Source of the DNA: Streptomyces sp. NRRL B-1140
GTDB lineage: Bacteria > Actinomycetota > Actinomycetes > Streptomycetales > Streptomycetaceae
Length of the DNA: 64,000 nucleotides
Direction: 5' to 3'
Assembly (NCBI RefSeq): GCF_001280065.1
Contig: NZ_LGEA01000002.1
Coordinates: forward strand, 1-64,000
In this document: piece by piece, positions 24,253 to 32,135 of the stretch
Layout of the letters: the number at the start of each line of letters is the position of its first letter
Position numbering within the stretch: position 1 is the stretch's first letter
Notes under the pieces: model-generated
Database searches by the model: none
What the model was told of the DNA's origin: nothing
The model's input: the letters and a program-made list of their open reading frames with translations, nothing else
Translations under genes and position numbers: made by a program

Positions 24253-24678
24253 GTGAACTCGTTCGTCCACAAGACCCTGGTGGTGCAGCTCCAGGCGGGT
24301 GACACGGAACGTTTCTCCGTGCTCGCCCACCTGAGCTACGACGCCGCGGACCCGTTCGCCGTCACCGTGGTCTTCAGCCATGACGGCCGTGTCCTCGCCC
24401 GGTGGCAACTCGACCGGGAGATGCTCGGCGAGGCGCTGCGCCGTCCGGTCGGGGTGGGCGACGTGCGGATGCGCCCGCAGTCGCGGGGGATGTGGCAGGA
24501 GCTGCGCATGGAGTTCCTCGGCGATGCCCGTCCCGACGGCGGCCGGCACCACGCGGTGGTGTTCGGATGGGCGCCGGGGTTCGCGGCGTTCCTGCGTGAG
24601 ACCCACGCGGTGGTCCCGCCGGGCCGCGAGGAGGTCCACGTCGACGACTTCCTGGAAGGGGTCCTCGCCGGGGGCTGA
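24253..24678 (+). CDS. SsgA-like (SALP) sporulation and cell-division regulator
   Basis: A 141-residue protein of the SsgA/SsgB family, found only in morphologically complex actinomycetes. Members steer septum placement and peptidoglycan remodelling during sporulation; SsgB recruits FtsZ. The family pattern is visible: LSYDAADPFAVTVVF, RWQLDREMLGEALRRPVGVGDVRMRP, and FLRETHAVVPPGREE near the C-terminus. The length is standard for SALPs. GTG at 24253 is preceded by GGAGG at 24241-24245. Which SALP subclass (SsgA to SsgG) it belongs to cannot be told by eye. Confidence 0.9.
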   Translation: MNSFVHKTLVVQLQAGDTERFSVLAHLSYDAADPFAVTVVFSHDGRVLARWQLDREMLGEALRRPVGVGDVRMRPQSRGMWQELRMEFLGDARPDGGRHHAVVFGWAPGFAAFLRETHAVVPPGREEVHVDDFLEGVLAGG

Positions 24679-24761
24679 TGCGCGGCCGGTATGAGTAGGC
24701 GTACTCATGCCGCGGGCCCGCCCTCGGCACGACGATGAGCTCCCCTGATGAGGAGCCCGCC

Positions 24762-25529
24762 ATGTCCGCTCTGTCCGACGCACGACCGGGGCGCCGGCCG
24801 TCGCTGCGCGCCGTCCTCGCCTGCGGCGTGCTCGTGGTGCTGATCCTGTCCGGATGGAACCCGCACGACCGGATGACCTGGTTCCTGGAGGTCGTCTGGG
24901 TTCTCGTGGGCCTGCCGCTGCTGTTCCTGACCCGGCGCCGCTTCCCGCTCACCGACGTGCTGTGCTGCCTGCTGGCCGCCCACGCCGTGGTGCTGATGGT
25001 GGGCGGCCACTACACGTACGCCGAGGTCCCGCTCGGCGACCGGGTCCGCGACGCCTTCGGCCTGGACCGTAATCCCTACGACCGGCTCGGTCACCTGATG
25101 CAGGGCTTCGTCCCGGCCGTGCTGGTGCGCGAGCTGCTGGTGCGCACCTCGCCGCTGCGCGGCAGCCGCTGGCTCGCGCCACTGACGGTGTGCGCGTGCC
25201 TGGCCTTCAGCGCCGTCTTCGAGATGCTCGAATGGGCGGCCGCCGTGGCCGGCGGGCACGCGGCGGACGCCTTCCTGGCCACCCAGGGCGATGTCTGGGA
25301 CACCCAGTGGGACATGTTCTGCGCGCTGATCGGGGCGAGCGTGTCGCTGCTGCTGCTCAGCCGGCTGCACGACCGGCGACTGGCCGCGCTGCCGTCACCG
25401 CGAGGTGTAGCGGTGGCGGGTCCACAACGGCAGGACGAACCAGCACAGCAGGTACCAGCCGACCACGCCGGCCACCAGGTAGGGCACGAAGCCGTCGTGC
25501 GTCGCCACGCGCAGGATCAGCAGCAGTGA
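24762..25529 (+). CDS. DUF2238 (YjdF-like) integral membrane protein
   Basis: A 255-residue membrane protein with about six hydrophobic helices. Family landmarks are YDRLGHLMQGFVPAVLVRELL, FSAVFEMLEWAAA and the acidic WDTQWDMFCALIG. ATG at 24762 is preceded by GATGAGGAG; an in-frame ATG at 24735 is less well placed. The last 45 residues after RLHDRRLAALPS are hydrophilic, glutamine-rich and antisense to the next gene, so they are probably a run-on tail: the family usually ends near that point. Function of the family is unknown. Confidence 0.85.
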   Translation: MSALSDARPGRRPSLRAVLACGVLVVLILSGWNPHDRMTWFLEVVWVLVGLPLLFLTRRRFPLTDVLCCLLAAHAVVLMVGGHYTYAEVPLGDRVRDAFGLDRNPYDRLGHLMQGFVPAVLVRELLVRTSPLRGSRWLAPLTVCACLAFSAVFEMLEWAAAVAGGHAADAFLATQGDVWDTQWDMFCALIGASVSLLLLSRLHDRRLAALPSPRGVAVAGPQRQDEPAQQVPADHAGHQVGHEAVVRRHAQDQQQ

Positions 25530-25892
25530 CGCGGTCGTCGTGGCGAGCAGCAGCACGAGGCCGAGCAGGGTGAGCCGTGAGGCCAGCCGCACCGCCTGCG
25601 GTTTGACGCGCCGCCCGGCGACGAGGCGGTGCAGGGACACCGGTCCTATGAGCGCCCCGGTCGCGCAGGCACCGAGGACGACCGTGACCAGGTAGATCGT
25701 CTGGTCGGTGTCGGAGAGATCCGCGTACTTGGGGGTGAACACGACGGTGAGCAGGAAGCCGAACAGGATCTGGACGCCCATCTGGGCCACGCGGACCTCC
25801 TGGATGAGCTCCTGCCACATCCGGTCCGCTCTCTCCTCCTCCGTCTCGTTGCGCCCCCTGCGCATGGCCCCGCCCTCAGCCGCGTCCGCCAC
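25395..25892 (-). CDS. DUF6328 family membrane protein
   Basis: A 165-residue protein. The charged N-terminus RNETEEERADRMWQELIQEVRVAQ precedes four hydrophobic helices: VQILFGFLLTVVF, IYLVTVVLGACATGALIGPV, LTLLGLVLLLATTTASLLLIL and VPYLVAGVVGWYLLCWFVLPL. The pattern matches small actinobacterial DUF6328 proteins. I chose GTG at 25892 because GGGAGGAATT lies immediately upstream; an internal ATG at 25865 is possible. It overlaps the convergent DUF2238 gene by 135 bp at the 3' end. The function is unknown. Confidence 0.83.
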   Translation of the reverse strand: MADAAEGGAMRRGRNETEEERADRMWQELIQEVRVAQMGVQILFGFLLTVVFTPKYADLSDTDQTIYLVTVVLGACATGALIGPVSLHRLVAGRRVKPQAVRLASRLTLLGLVLLLATTTASLLLILRVATHDGFVPYLVAGVVGWYLLCWFVLPLWTRHRYTSR

Positions 25893-26040
25893 AATTCCTC
25901 CCTGCGTGAGATGCGAGCTCTCCTCCTTCCCGGGTTCCCAGGAACGACTCCCCGTCCCGGGAGCGGCGGCGGTTTGAGCGATCAGGGGGCGGTTACACGG
26001 ACGGCGCGAATGACGCAGAGTCCTAGGAGGTCGTGGACGC

Positions 26041-26388
26041 ATGTCCGGTACGCAGCTCACCGTGACGCTCAGCGGCGGAGGCACCGACGACGCACGAGCG
26101 GTCGTCCGGGCCCTGGAAGGCACGTTCGGGGCGCCGGACGAGCGCCCCGCCGACGAGAACGCGACGGTCCACACGGCGACCTTCGACGGGGAGAGCGGCG
26201 CGGGTTCCGCCGCCGGTGACGGAAAGACCCCCGGGCGGCTGTCCGCGCCGGTGACCGTCACCGTGCAGGGCAGCCCGGAGGCCGTACGGCGGGCGAGCGA
26301 CACGCTCACCCGGGTCTTCACGGCACGCGACGACGGTGCCGCCTCCGGCGACCAGGAGCAGGAGAGGCAGCTGCTCCTGGAGCCCTGA
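26041..26388 (+). CDS. Hypothetical small acidic protein
   Basis: A 115-residue hydrophilic, acidic protein with no recognisable family. It seems to comprise a beta-alpha-beta unit: a strand (MSGTQLTVTLSGGGTDD), a helix (ARAVVRALEGTF), further strands (PVTVTVQGS) and a helix (PEAVRRASDTLTRVFTARD), flanked by disordered Gly/Asp-rich pieces. GGAGGTCGTGGACGC precedes the ATG. It is convergent with the aldo/keto reductase, 9 bp apart. Coding status is supported by codon bias and a ribosome binding site only. Confidence 0.7.
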   Translation: MSGTQLTVTLSGGGTDDARAVVRALEGTFGAPDERPADENATVHTATFDGESGAGSAAGDGKTPGRLSAPVTVTVQGSPEAVRRASDTLTRVFTARDDGAASGDQEQERQLLLEP

Positions 26389-26397
26389 GGGCGGGCG

Positions 26398-27381
26398 TCA
26401 CCAGCGGGACTCGACCTGGTCCTTGATACGCCGGTCGTACAGGTCGCGGATCGCCGCCAGGGTCTCACCGGGCAGTTCGGGCAGACGGGCGGCGGCCGCG
26501 TTGGCCCGGGCCTGCTCGGGTGAGCGGGCGCCGGGGATCACGGTCGTGACGCCGGGCTGCTCGACGATCCAGCGCAGGGCCAGCTGGGCCGGGGTGTATC
26601 CCTCGGGGGCGAGTGCCGCGAACTCGGCGGCCGCCTCCACGCCGGTGGCGTAGTCGACGCCGGAGAAGGTCTCGCCCTGGTCGAAGGCCTCGCCGTGCCG
26701 GTTGTAGGTGCGGTGGTCGTTCTCCGGGAAGACGGTCTCCCGGGTGTACTTGCCCGAGAGCAGGCCGGAGGCCAGCGGTACCCGGGCGATGATGCCGACG
26801 CCCGCCGCCCGGGCGGCGGGGAGCACTTCGAGCAGGGGTTTCATGCGGAACGGGTTGAGGATGATCTGCACGCTCGCCACGTTCGGCCGGGCGATCGCGG
26901 TCAGCGCCTCCGCGCAGGTCTCGACGCTGACGCCGTAGGCGGCGACCCGCTCCTCCTCCACCAGGGTGTCGAGGGCGTCGAACACCTCGTCGGTGGAGTA
27001 GACGGGAGTGGGCGGGCAGTGCAGCTGCACCAGGTCGATCCGGTCGACGCCGAGGTTGCGCCGGCTGCGGTCGTTCCAGGCGCGGAAGTTGTCCAGGACG
27101 TAGTTCCCGGGAATCTGGTCGACCCGGCGGCCCATCTTCGTGGCGACCATGACGTGCAGGTCCGGGCGCCCGCTGAGGAACGTGGCGATGGTCTGCTCGC
27201 TGCGGCCGTCGCCGTACACGTCGGCGGTGTCGAAGAAGGTCACCCCGGCTTCGGCCGCCGCCTCCAGGACCGTGAGGGCTTCCTTGTCGTCGACGTCTCC
27301 CCAGTCGGCCCCCAGCTGCCAGGTGCCCAGACCGATGACGGAGGCGTGCTGACCCGACCTGTCGAATGTGCGCTCGTCCAT
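26398..27381 (-). CDS. Aldo/keto reductase
   Basis: A 327-residue NADPH-dependent aldo/keto reductase of the AKR11/general-stress type. The catalytic tetrad region is present: DTADVYGDGRSE (Asp, Tyr), VATKMGR (Lys) and QLHCPP (His). The cofactor loop is VIPGARSPEQARAN near the C-terminus. ATG at 27381 is the natural start. It is divergent from the cholesterol-oxidase-like gene across 139 bp that hold a perfect inverted repeat. The substrate is unknown; such enzymes reduce a wide range of aldehydes and ketones. Confidence 0.92.
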   Translation of the reverse strand: MDERTFDRSGQHASVIGLGTWQLGADWGDVDDKEALTVLEAAAEAGVTFFDTADVYGDGRSEQTIATFLSGRPDLHVMVATKMGRRVDQIPGNYVLDNFRAWNDRSRRNLGVDRIDLVQLHCPPTPVYSTDEVFDALDTLVEEERVAAYGVSVETCAEALTAIARPNVASVQIILNPFRMKPLLEVLPAARAAGVGIIARVPLASGLLSGKYTRETVFPENDHRTYNRHGEAFDQGETFSGVDYATGVEAAAEFAALAPEGYTPAQLALRWIVEQPGVTTVIPGARSPEQARANAAAARLPELPGETLAAIRDLYDRRIKDQVESRW

Positions 27382-27447
27382 GGGCGTCAGTCTGTCACCT
27401 GTCACGACACCGTGCGGAGCGTATCCCTCCGGCCTGCCGAGCCTGCC

Positions 27448-27520
27448 CAATTCACTCACACGAGTGAATTGATGCGACAGGAACACGTCACGTGTCAACC
27501 GGCCCCTAGCGTGACGTCAC
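27448..27520. promoter_or_regulatory. Cluster of palindromes between divergent AKR and cholesterol-oxidase-like genes
   Basis: CAATTCACTC (27448-27457) and GAGTGAATTG (27462-27471) form a perfect 10-bp inverted repeat with 4-bp spacer. Two further palindromes follow: ACACGT-C-ACGTGT (27483-27495) and GTGACGTCAC (27511-27520), the latter ending at the GTG start. The first has the look of a repressor operator. The GTGAATTG octamer also occurs in the operator before the MFS gene at 31350. Confidence 0.5.
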
Positions 27521-29245
27521 GTGACCACCGGTTCAGCGAACAACCATCCGTCGGACGCCTCGTCCTGGACGCGCCGGCGCCTCCTCCTCACCGCCGCCGC
27601 ACTGGCCGCCGTACCCGGTCTTCCGGCGGATCCGGCGGCCGCCGCCGCGGAGCTGCCCGGCTTCCCCGCGGACGTCGCGCTGTACCGCTCGGCGTACCGG
27701 AACTGGGTCGGTGAGATCACCGCCGACGGTCTGTGGGCCTGCGCGCCGGACGGCCCGGACCAGGTGGTCGCCGTCGTCAACTGGGCGTGGCGGCACGGGT
27801 GGCGGGTGCGCGCCCGGGGCGCGTCGCACGGCTGGTCGCCCCTGACGGTCACGGAGGGGACGCCGTCCGGTGCGCCGGTCCTCCTCGTCGACACCACGCC
27901 TCACCTCACCGGCCTCGCCCTGGACTCCCCCACCGCCGTGCGCGCGGGAACCGGTGCGACCATGGAGGCCCTGCTGACCTTCCTGGAGGAGCACGGCCTC
28001 GGCGTCACGGCCGCCCCCGCTCCCGGCGTGCTGACCCTGGGCGGCGCGCTCGCCGTCGACGCGCACGGCACCGCGGTACCCGCGCGGGGTGAGCGACGGC
28101 GGTCCGGGCACACCTACGGCTCGCTCAGCAATCTGATCCTGTCCCTGACCGCGGTCGTGTGGGACTCCGGGGCCGGCGCGTACGCGCTGCGCACGTTCCA
28201 CCGCGACGAGGCGGACTGCGGCGCGCTGCTGACGCACCTCGGGCGGTCCCTGGTGACCGAGGTGGTGCTGAGGGCGGGCGCGAACACCGACCTCAGGTGC
28301 GTGAGCCGTACGGACATCCCGGCCGGGGAGCTGTTCGCCGCGCCCGGGTCGGGCGACGGGCGGACCCTCGCGCGGTTCCTTGACGAGGCGGGGCGGGTCG
28401 AGGCGATCTGGTTCGCCTTCACCGAGCACCCCTGGCTGAAGGTGTGGAGCGTCTCCCCCACCCGGCCGCTGACCTCGCGGAAGGTGACCCGGCCGTACAA
28501 CTACCCGTTCTCCGACAACGTCCCGGGGCCGGTGGCGGAGCTGGCCGGGAGGATGACGTCGGACGCGGCCTGGTACCTGGCGCCGGTGCTCGGCAACGCC
28601 CAGTACGAGGCCGCGGCGCTGGGGCTCGTGACGACGCTGTCCGCCGATCTGTGGGGGCCGTCCAAGAACACACTGCTGTATCTGAAGCCGAGCACGCTGC
28701 GGGTGCACGCCGACGGCTACGCGGTGATCACCTCACGGGACCGGGTGCAGCAGGTCGTCTCCGAGTTCGCCGCCTTCTACCGCGAGCGGCTGACGGCGTA
28801 CGCCGCCCGGGGCAGCTTCCCGGTCAACGGCTCGGTGGAGATCCGGGTGACCGGCCTGGACGACCCGGGCGACGTGGGGGTGCCCGGGGCCCGCCCGCCG
28901 CTGCTGTCGGCGCTCCGGCCGCCGGAGAACCACCCCGAGTGGGACACGGCCGTGTGGCTGGACGTCCTCACGCTGCCGGGCACGCCGGACGCGGAGGCCT
29001 TCCTGCGCGAGATCGAACGGTTCCTCCTGCGCACGTTCGACGGCGGTTTCGCCCTCACCCGGGTGGAGTGGTCCAAGGGGTGGGCGTACACGGAGGACGG
29101 TGTGTGGAGCGACGAGGAGGTGCTGGGCGACGTCGTACCGGCGGCGGTCGGCTCCGCCGAGTGGGCGGAGGCGGACACGGTACTGGACCGGCTCGATCCG
29201 CACCGCGTGTACGGCAACGCCTTCCTGGACCGGCTGTTCGGCTAG
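27521..29245 (+). CDS. Exported VAO-type FAD oxidase, class II cholesterol-oxidase-like
   Basis: A 574-residue secreted flavoprotein. The N-terminus has a twin-arginine signal (SSWTRRRLLLTAAALAA) with a cleavage region near PAAAAAE. The FAD domain of the vanillyl-alcohol-oxidase fold includes RVRARGASHGWSPLTV, whose histidine sits where class II cholesterol oxidases attach FAD covalently, and APGVLTLGGALAVDAHGTAVP. The large cap domain contains NYPFSDNVPGPVAEL and YLKPSTLRVHADGYAVI. Known relatives oxidise cholesterol to cholestenone with release of hydrogen peroxide. The GTG start lies directly after a palindrome with no obvious ribosome binding site. A 3-beta-hydroxysteroid substrate is likely but not proved. 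Confidence 0.87.
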   Translation: MTTGSANNHPSDASSWTRRRLLLTAAALAAVPGLPADPAAAAAELPGFPADVALYRSAYRNWVGEITADGLWACAPDGPDQVVAVVNWAWRHGWRVRARGASHGWSPLTVTEGTPSGAPVLLVDTTPHLTGLALDSPTAVRAGTGATMEALLTFLEEHGLGVTAAPAPGVLTLGGALAVDAHGTAVPARGERRRSGHTYGSLSNLILSLTAVVWDSGAGAYALRTFHRDEADCGALLTHLGRSLVTEVVLRAGANTDLRCVSRTDIPAGELFAAPGSGDGRTLARFLDEAGRVEAIWFAFTEHPWLKVWSVSPTRPLTSRKVTRPYNYPFSDNVPGPVAELAGRMTSDAAWYLAPVLGNAQYEAAALGLVTTLSADLWGPSKNTLLYLKPSTLRVHADGYAVITSRDRVQQVVSEFAAFYRERLTAYAARGSFPVNGSVEIRVTGLDDPGDVGVPGARPPLLSALRPPENHPEWDTAVWLDVLTLPGTPDAEAFLREIERFLLRTFDGGFALTRVEWSKGWAYTEDGVWSDEEVLGDVVPAAVGSAEWAEADTVLDRLDPHRVYGNAFLDRLFG

Positions 29246-29826
29246 GGCGTGAGGTGCGCCTGGACGGTCGGGGCGTACCGGTCCGTCAGGGCGTCGACGG
29301 TGCTCGCCCTCAGTTCGGTGCCGCGGGCGATGCCGTACATCACGCCCAGGCCGAGCAGGGTGGCGACGGCCAGTTCGGCGCGCAGGGCCGCGTCGGGGCC
29401 GGTGAGGCGGGCGGTGAGGCGGTCGGTCACCTGGGTGCGGAAGTTGGCGCGCAGGATGTAGCCCTGCTCGCCGTGCAGGGGGGCGAACACGATCCGCAGG
29501 AGCGGGTCGGCGCCCTGCTCGGACTGGCTGACCAGGACGTGCCGGACCATGTGCGGGCCGAGGTCGTCGAGCGGCGCGTCGAGCAGCGCATCGGCGTCGG
29601 TCTCGAAGGACATGACCCGGGCGAACAGCGTGTCCTTGTTGCCGAAGTACTTGAGGATCAGCGGCGGGCTCACTCCGGCGCGGTCGGCGACGGCCTTGAG
29701 GGTGATGTCGCCGTGTGCGTGCCGGGCCAGCAGGTACCGGGCGGCTTTCAGGATGGCCGTCCTGGTCGACTCGGCGTCCCTGCGGGCGGATGAGGGCGTG
29801 GCGGCTGGAGTGCTCACGGCACTCAT
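29242..29826 (-). CDS. TetR/AcrR family regulator, coupled to MFS exporter
   Basis: A 194-residue repressor. The N-terminal HTH is LKAVADRAGVSPPLILKYFGNKDTLF at about residues 40-65; the C-terminal ligand domain is of usual length. ATG at 29826 overlaps the TGA of the upstream MFS gene (ATGA), so the repressor is made together with the transporter it probably controls. The 43-bp operator-like dyad at 31350-31393 before the MFS gene is the expected binding site. The 3' end overlaps the cholesterol-oxidase-like gene by 4 bp. The inducer would be the transported compound. Confidence 0.9.
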   Translation of the reverse strand: MSAVSTPAATPSSARRDAESTRTAILKAARYLLARHAHGDITLKAVADRAGVSPPLILKYFGNKDTLFARVMSFETDADALLDAPLDDLGPHMVRHVLVSQSEQGADPLLRIVFAPLHGEQGYILRANFRTQVTDRLTARLTGPDAALRAELAVATLLGLGVMYGIARGTELRASTVDALTDRYAPTVQAHLTP

Positions 29827-31313
29827 GCTCCCTCCCTCGCCTGTTCGCGCGCGCCCCGGGTGCGGTTGCGGTCCTGATCCGGGCCGCCGGTGGCTTCCCC
29901 GGCGAAGTCGCCGGGGATGCACAGGGCCGCCGCCGCGGCGAGCAGCGCGACCGCACCGGCCATCGCGAACGCCAGCAGATAGCCGTGGAGGGTGGGCACC
30001 GGGGCGCCGCCGACCGGACTGGTGTGGTGCACCAGGACGGCGGCCACGGCGGCGCTGGATCCGGCCTGGCCGATCGTGCGCATCAGGACGTTGACGCCGT
30101 TGGCCGAGGCGGTCTGCCCGGTGGGTACGGCCCGCAGGATGAGGGTGGGCAGCGCCGAGTAGGCCAGGGTGGTGCCGACCGCGACGACCGTGGCCCCCGC
30201 GATGATCATCCAGAGCTCACGGCTGTCGGCGATGCGGACGGCGTATCCCGCGGCGATGACCGTCGCCCCGAGAGCCAGGGTGATGCGCGGTCCGCGGGCG
30301 GCGGAGATCCGGGCGGAGACGGGCGACAGCAGCAGCATCACGATGCCACTGGGCAGCAGGCACAGCCCCGTGGCGACGATGGACAGCCCGAGCCCGTACC
30401 CGGTGGCCTCGGGCGCCTGCACCAGCTGGGCCGTGACCAGGGTGTTGGCGTAGAACGCGAACCCGGCGAGCAGCGCGGCCACGTGGGACAGGCCGACCCG
30501 GGGCCTGCCCGCCAGCCGCAGGTCGACCAGGGGGCGTTCTGCCCGGAGCTGCTGCCACGACCAGAGGGCGAGCACGAGGAGGGCGGCGGCGAACAGGCCC
30601 AGGACACGGCGGCTGCCCCACCCCCACTGACCTCCCTGCGACACCCCGAGCAGCAGGCAGACCAGCCCGGTCGCCAGTCCGATCGTGCCCGGTACGTCGA
30701 AGCGGCCGGGCTCGCGCACCGGTGACTCGCGTACCGCCCACCACACCGAGGTCACTCCCGCGGCGCCGAGGGCGCTCGTCACCCAGAACATGGTGTGCCA
30801 GTTCGCGTACTGCACGATCACGGCGGCCAGCGGCAGACCGAGCGCGGCGCCGATGCCGACGGTGGAGCTCATCAGCGCCACGGCCGACCCCCGGCGCTCC
30901 GGCGGCAGCTCGTCCCGCAGGATGCTGATGGACAGCGGAACGACCGCGGCGGCGGCACCGGACAGGGTGCGGGCGGCGATGAGCACGGCGATGTCGGAGG
31001 TCAGGGCGCACAGGACCGATCCGGCGGTCATCAGCCCGAGGGCCGCCATGAGCACCCGCCGCTTGCCGTACATGTCGCCGGCCCGGCCCAGGACCGGCGT
31101 GAGGACCGCACCGGAGAGAAGGGTGGCCGTCACCATCCAGGAGACCGTGCCCGCCGAGGCGCCGGTGAGCCGGGGCAGGTCGGGGAGCAGGGGCACGACC
31201 ACGGTCTGCATGACGGCCATGAGGATGCCGCCGAACGCGAGCACCGGGACGGTGAGCCGTTCCCGCGGGGTGCTCGCCCCGGGTGGCTTGCGTATCGCGG
31301 GGGTGTGGTCCAT
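29823..31313 (-). CDS. MFS drug-efflux transporter (DHA2-type)
   Basis: A 496-residue integral membrane protein with about 14 hydrophobic helices, the number typical of the DHA2 proton/drug antiporter family. Motif A is seen as GRAGDMYGKRRVLMAALG between helices 2 and 3; motif C-like glycine and proline residues are in GIGAALGLPLAAVI. It is the first gene of an operon with the TetR gene. Expression is probably held down by the TetR protein at the strong dyad 37 bp upstream. Substrates are likely hydrophobic toxins or antibiotics. Confidence 0.92.
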   Translation of the reverse strand: MDHTPAIRKPPGASTPRERLTVPVLAFGGILMAVMQTVVVPLLPDLPRLTGASAGTVSWMVTATLLSGAVLTPVLGRAGDMYGKRRVLMAALGLMTAGSVLCALTSDIAVLIAARTLSGAAAAVVPLSISILRDELPPERRGSAVALMSSTVGIGAALGLPLAAVIVQYANWHTMFWVTSALGAAGVTSVWWAVRESPVREPGRFDVPGTIGLATGLVCLLLGVSQGGQWGWGSRRVLGLFAAALLVLALWSWQQLRAERPLVDLRLAGRPRVGLSHVAALLAGFAFYANTLVTAQLVQAPEATGYGLGLSIVATGLCLLPSGIVMLLLSPVSARISAARGPRITLALGATVIAAGYAVRIADSRELWMIIAGATVVAVGTTLAYSALPTLILRAVPTGQTASANGVNVLMRTIGQAGSSAAVAAVLVHHTSPVGGAPVPTLHGYLLAFAMAGAVALLAAAAALCIPGDFAGEATGGPDQDRNRTRGAREQAREGA

Positions 31314-31349
31314 GGACGCTCCAGCGGGCAGCGCGCCGGGCTACGGCGC

Positions 31350-31393
31350 GGGTGAATTGCTATTCACCCTAGCTGGTGAATAGCAATTCACCC
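31350..31393. promoter_or_regulatory. Perfect 19-bp inverted repeat, operator of the MFS-TetR operon
   Basis: The left arm at 31350-31368 and the right arm at 31375-31393 are perfect reverse complements separated by CTAGCT. Each arm itself contains a dyad, GTGAAT-TGCT-ATTCAC in the left arm and GTGAAT-AGCA-ATTCAC in the right, so two TetR dimers could bind side by side. The element is AT-rich against its surroundings. Confidence 0.75.
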
Positions 31394-31731
31394 AACTCAC
31401 AAACACGCCTAGTCGCGATCTGCTTACGCGTGGTAGCGCCACGTGTGCCGACGATCTGACCACCGAATTGCGCCAGTTTCGCGGCGTGACGTGCACCACG
31501 AGCAACGCACCGCACCGGCAGAAACATCCGCCACACCACCCTTCGCGGGCGGAACTTCCCCTTCCGTGCCCGCGCGCGATCCCTCCGCAGCAAGATCATC
31601 TTGGTTCAATCTTGCATGACATGGGGGGAATTGCCCGGATCGCAGCCAACCGGCTCGGGCGGATTTCTCCCGGTAGCGGGCGGGCCGGTAGGCATGCGGG
31701 GTCATCTACCGAACCGACCCAGGAGGTCCGT
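31394..31731. other. 338-bp intergenic region upstream of melC1
   Basis: No supported gene was found. It contains a near-perfect dyad ACGCGTGG-tagcg-CCACGTGT at 31426-31446. The AT-rich ATCATCTTGGTTCAATCTTGCATGACATGG lies around 31590-31625 and may include the melC1 promoter. AGGAGG at 31721-31726 is the melC1 ribosome binding site. Confidence 0.4.
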
Positions 31732-32103
31732 ATGCCGGAACTCAGCCGTCGCAGCGCGCTCACCGCCGCGGCCGCCCTCGCCACGAGCGCGGGTGCCTTG
31801 TCAGCCGTCACCACCCCGGCCTCGGCCGCCGGGCACCACGACTCCCCCGGGACCTTCGACGAGGTGTACAAGGGCCGCCGCATACAGGGCCGCCCGGCCA
31901 CCGGGTCCGGCCACCACGCCCATCACGGCGCGGGATACGCGGTGTTCGTCGACGGGGTGGAGCTGCACGTGATGCGCAACGCCGACGGCAGCTGGATCAG
32001 TGTCGTCAGCCACTACGACCCGGTCGCCACCCCGCGCGCCGCCGCCCGCGCCGCGGTGGACGAGCTGCAGGGTGCGCCCCTGCTGCCCTTCCCCGCCAAC
32101 TGA
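31732..32103 (+). CDS. melC1: Tyrosinase copper chaperone/export helper MelC1
   Basis: A 123-residue MelC1-type caddie protein that delivers copper to apo-tyrosinase and carries it out through the Tat route. It has a signal sequence [23 protein letters not shown] with twin arginines, then a histidine-rich stretch ([11 protein letters not shown]), and the conserved [31 protein letters not shown]. The C-terminus [10 protein letters not shown] is typical. AGGAGG lies at a good distance before the ATG. The tyrosinase gene follows after 32 bp, forming the melC operon. Confidence 0.96.
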   Translation: MPELSRRSALTAAAALATSAGALSAVTTPASAAGHHDSPGTFDEVYKGRRIQGRPATGSGHHAHHGAGYAVFVDGVELHVMRNADGSWISVVSHYDPVATPRAAARAAVDELQGAPLLPFPAN

Positions 32104-32135
32104 CCCCCACCGAAAGGCATCTGGAGCACCCGCAC

